A stretch of 6,506 nucleotides of DNA from an uncultured Verrucomicrobiota bacterium (lineage in GTDB: Bacteria > Verrucomicrobiota > Kiritimatiellia > RFP12 > UBA1067), in assembly GCA_945613785.1 (NCBI GenBank), contig CALZAJ010000096.1, positions 1 to 6,506 on the forward strand. Direction: 5' to 3'. This document shows positions 5,425 through 6,506 of this stretch, piece after piece. Positions within the stretch are counted from its first letter, which is position 1, and each line of letters starts with the position of its first letter. Made by a program: the position numbers and the translations under genes. The notes under the pieces were generated by a model. It was given only the letters and a program-made list of their open reading frames with translations, was not told the DNA's origin and did not search any database.

Positions 5425-5450
5425 GACGGGGGTAAGTTAGGTCCCCGCCC
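5424..5450 (-). terminator. Hairpin after the 51-aa gene
   Basis: Minus strand GGGCGGGG (5450-5443) pairs with CCCCGTCC (5431-5424), eight pairs with one G-U and an 11-nt loop, starting 15 nt after the stop of the 51-aa gene. No T tract follows directly, so this is a weak terminator candidate. Its distal arm meets the arm of the larger inverted repeat at 5424. Confidence 0.4.
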
Positions 5451-5465
5451 AAGAGGGTGTGCCGA

Positions 5466-5621
5466 CTACGCCAGCAGGATGGCCATCTTCTCGCCGATGG
5501 GAGCGAGACGGCTGATCACGTAGTCGAAGTCCGCGCCGTCCGCATAGGCGGCGATGACCTCACGCGCCTCGGCGCGGAGGGCCTTGAACTCCGGGGTCTT
5601 TCTTATGATCTTCTCGTGCAT
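5466..5621 (-). CDS. Small hypothetical protein, 51 aa, second gene of module D
   Basis: A 51-residue protein, MHEKIIRKTPEFKALRAEAR followed by a helical, acidic middle (EVIAAYADGADFDYVISRLA) and a hydrophobic end PIGEKMAILLA. It is probably two or three helices; family unknown. The start is well supported: AAAGGAGGACAAGACC stands before ATG 5621, one of the strongest Shine-Dalgarno sequences in the window. It lies 115 nt after the 127-aa gene and has its own upstream copy of the ATGATGCC box, so it may be separately transcribed or controlled. The region LRAEAREVIAAY faintly recalls the ARAAMRADAREV motif of the 67-aa protein, too weak to claim homology. Confidence 0.72.
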   Translation of the reverse strand: MHEKIIRKTPEFKALRAEAREVIAAYADGADFDYVISRLAPIGEKMAILLA

Positions 5622-5644
5622 GGTCTTGTCCTCCTTTGAGGGTT

Positions 5645-5667
5645 GCCGAAATGATGCCATAATCGGC
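5645..5667 (-). promoter_or_regulatory. Minimal ATGATGCC box with flanking palindrome (site E)
   Basis: Given-strand AATGATGCCATAAT (5650-5663) matches the terminal box ATGATGCCGTAAT of repeats A-D at 12 of 13 positions. It is framed by GCCGA (5645-5649) and TCGGC (5663-5667), giving an imperfect palindrome with ATG/CAT inside. It lies about 30 nt before the start of the 51-aa gene. It may be an operator or a remnant of the repeat. Confidence 0.4.
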
Positions 5668-5702
5668 GTTGGAAATCAAGTGCGCATCGTCAGAATCCGC
5701 CG

Positions 5703-5723
5703 CCCGCGCCGCAGGGGCGCGGG
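5703..5723 (-). other. GC-rich hairpin after the 127-aa gene
   Basis: Minus strand CCCGCGCC-CCTGC-GGCGCGGG: a perfect 8-bp stem with a 5-nt loop, starting 13 nt after the stop of the 127-aa gene. It is followed by GCGGATTCTG, so there is no T tract. A terminator or a processing hairpin. Confidence 0.45.
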
Positions 5724-5736
5724 TCAACATCCCGCC

Positions 5737-6120
5737 CTACTTCGTCCTCCTTATGAGGGTGAACCTCGGATTCGACTGAATCACCTTGATGAGATTCTTC
5801 TCGAGCGCATCGTCGCGGCCGCCGTTCAGCCAGAGGTCATACCAGTAGTCGTAGTCCGTCCCTGCGTAGATCCGCGCCATCTCGGCAAAGACCAGCTCGC
5901 GCTGGACGGACTCGCCGCAGTCGCAGATGTCGTAGAAGTTCTCGACGCCGTGCATCCGCCGATTCACCTCCGCGAAGGTGACGTCCTTGCGAAAGTCGCC
6001 GATGAGCGGTTTCTCCTCCGGGTGCGTCGCGAGGAGCCAGTGCCGCACCTTGCGGCTTGCCTCCTTCGGATCTGCGAGGGGCTTGCGCTCCGCCGCATTC
6101 TTCCTCGTTTTCGTCTTCAT
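5737..6120 (-). CDS. Hypothetical protein, 127 aa, first gene of module D
   Basis: A 127-residue unrecognised protein. The N-terminus is basic (MKTKTRKNAAERKPLADPKE), followed by a helix KVRHWLLATH, then FRKDVTFAEVNRRMHGVE (43-60), the striking motif NFYDICDCGESVQRELVF (61-78) with Cys 66 and 68, an aromatic segment YDYWYDLWLNG (90-100) and a basic end. The two close cysteines with Asp, Glu and Arg around them look like a conserved functional loop, but too few ligands are visible for a zinc site. The aromatic region may be an interaction surface. ATG 6120 follows GGAAAGGACAAGGCAA. A short frame starting in the repeat (GTG) ends in TGA overlapping this ATG, so coupling is conceivable. It lies directly behind partial repeat D and its leader hairpin. 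Confidence 0.83.
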   Translation of the reverse strand: MKTKTRKNAAERKPLADPKEASRKVRHWLLATHPEEKPLIGDFRKDVTFAEVNRRMHGVENFYDICDCGESVQRELVFAEMARIYAGTDYDYWYDLWLNGGRDDALEKNLIKVIQSNPRFTLIRRTK

Positions 6121-6137
6121 TTGCCTTGTCCTTTCCG

Positions 6138-6154
6138 CGAAGGCCCGTCCTCCG
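6138..6154 (-). promoter_or_regulatory. Leader hairpin after partial repeat D
   Basis: Minus strand CGGAGG-ACGGG-CCTTCG: six pairs including one G-U, in the same position as the leader hairpins of B and C, with a related loop (ACGGG against ATGGG). Confidence 0.5.
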
Positions 6155-6166
6155 CTTTTCGCTGCA

Positions 6167-6203
6167 CATGATGCCGTAATTCCCGTGGAATAGCACCGGG
6201 GTA
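6167..6203 (-). repeat. Partial copy D of the 94-bp repeat (gene-proximal part only)
   Basis: It keeps the proximal arm TACGGCATCATG (6178-6167) and a diverged core hairpin (ACCCCGGTG...CACGGG, 6203-6182), plus the leader beyond it. The distal arm, the central hairpin and the CACCAG flank are missing. The similarity ends 7 nt before the stop codon of the 67-aa gene, so that gene seems to replace the distal half. Confidence 0.65.
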
Positions 6204-6210
6204 TTTTCGG

Positions 6211-6414
6211 CTATTTCAGCAGCTCCCACCTTGCGATTTCGTCGCCGCCCGGACGGGCCACGACGATCTCGTCGCCAGCCTCGTTCGCCTTGCCGCCGTG
6301 TTCGTCGGCGACCTCCCGCGCGTCCGCCCGCATCGCCGCCCGCGCCGACTCCTCGTCGCCGTACTCGTAGGTCGTGCTGCCGAAGCCCGATGCGCTGAAT
6401 CTCACCTTGACCAT
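6211..6414 (-). CDS. Small hypothetical protein, 67 aa; short form of the shared C-terminal domain
   Basis: A 67-residue protein beginning MVKVRFSASGFGSTTYEYGD, a likely beta hairpin, followed by residues 24-67 ARAAMRADAREVADEHGGKA, then GDEIVVARPGGDEIARWELL. The latter part resembles the C-terminal domains of the 158-aa and 119-aa proteins (A-x-A-x-M-x-x-D, then G-D-E-I and a final W-x-L pattern), shortened by about six residues. It is thus almost the domain alone. ATG 6414 is preceded by AAGGAAACGGAAG; an upstream in-frame ATG at 6480 would run through a strong hairpin and is rejected. No named family is recognised. Confidence 0.78.
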   Translation of the reverse strand: MVKVRFSASGFGSTTYEYGDEESARAAMRADAREVADEHGGKANEAGDEIVVARPGGDEIARWELLK

Positions 6415-6436
6415 CTTCCGTTTCCTTTCCGCTTTC

Positions 6437-6467
6437 GGCGGGAGGGGCGAGAACGCCCCTTCCCGCC
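6437..6467 (-). other. Strong 13-bp hairpin before the 67-aa gene
   Basis: Minus strand GGCGGGA-A-GGGGCG, loop TTCT, CGCCCC-TCCCGCC: thirteen pairs with one bulged A. It lies 9 nt after the stop of the upstream gene and before the Shine-Dalgarno of the 67-aa gene, like the intergenic hairpins at 3598-3627 and 4753-4774. Confidence 0.6.
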
Positions 6468-6476
6468 CTCCGTGGT

Positions 6477-6506
6477 TCACAGCCCGACTCCCTTGAAGTT
6501 CCAGTC
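6477..6506 (-). CDS. C-terminal end of an upstream gene (partial, tentative)
   Basis: The first ten codons at the window edge, read in the frame ending in TGA at 6479-6477, give DWNFKGVGL and stop. The D-W-x-F ending recalls the ends of the array proteins (EWKDLWG, RWELLK), and the hairpin and spacing after it fit the array pattern. The stretch is too short to identify, and a chance frame cannot be excluded. Confidence 0.35.
   Translation of the reverse strand, partial: DWNFKGVGL

Noticed and set aside
5261..5452. Minus-strand 63-codon open frame over the gap and repeat C
   Set aside because: It has no Shine-Dalgarno, is Arg/Pro-rich, runs through hairpins and ends inside the repeat. More likely non-coding structure.
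5650..5690. TTGATT ahead of the 51-aa gene as a sigma-70 -35 box
   Set aside because: No acceptable -10 box lies 16-18 nt downstream (CATCAT), so I do not call a promoter.
2755..6203. CRISPR array
   Set aside because: The repeats are about 1 kb apart with genes between them; there are no short regular spacers and no cas genes.

Overview
The window is GC-rich bacterial DNA in which every gene I can support reads on the minus strand. Positions below are on the given strand, and gene order is described in the direction of transcription, from high to low coordinates. No RNA gene, transposase, integrase or CRISPR array was recognised. The many small unrecognised proteins, the GC content and the style of the hypothetical families loosely suggest a host-associated bacterium, perhaps of the Planctomycetota-Verrucomicrobiota-Lentisphaerota group. 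This is only a hunch, because nothing in the window is a taxonomic marker.

Right part (6506 to about 2850): an array of small, mostly unrecognised genes arranged in pairs. In order they are the last codons of an upstream gene (6506-6477), a 67-aa protein (6414-6211), a partial repeat (D), a 127-aa plus 51-aa pair, repeat C, a 119-aa plus 158-aa pair, repeat B, a 120-aa plus 186-aa pair, then repeat A. The 158-, 119- and 67-aa proteins share a C-terminal domain, so at least part of the array grew by duplication of one family. Nearly every intergenic gap holds a GC-rich hairpin, some of them terminator-like.

The most striking signal is the repeat. Copies A (2755-2848), B (4061-4154) and C (5205-5298) are each exactly 94 bp and align without gaps. 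Each is bounded by an inverted repeat of the type CATNATGCCGTA, contains the invariant core ACCCGCTGGATA, and lies in the same orientation 5' of a gene set. D keeps only the gene-proximal part, and a minimal version of the terminal box lies before the 51-aa gene. The central hairpin keeps its position while its sequence changes. A second hairpin sits between the repeat and the start codon in all four copies, with a compensatory base-pair change. The element could be a structured 5' leader RNA, a regulatory site, or a folded recombination site in a cassette-like array. The sequence alone does not decide, but it does not match the integron attC core.

Left part (2704 to 1): downstream of repeat A lies a tight four-gene operon. 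It encodes an unknown 245-aa protein, an unknown 292-aa protein with a long coiled coil and a small conserved C-terminal domain, an AlkD-like DNA alkylation repair protein with the expected catalytic residues, and a flavodoxin-like NAD(P)H-dependent oxidoreductase cut off by the window edge. Gaps are 7 to 17 nt, so these are probably co-transcribed.
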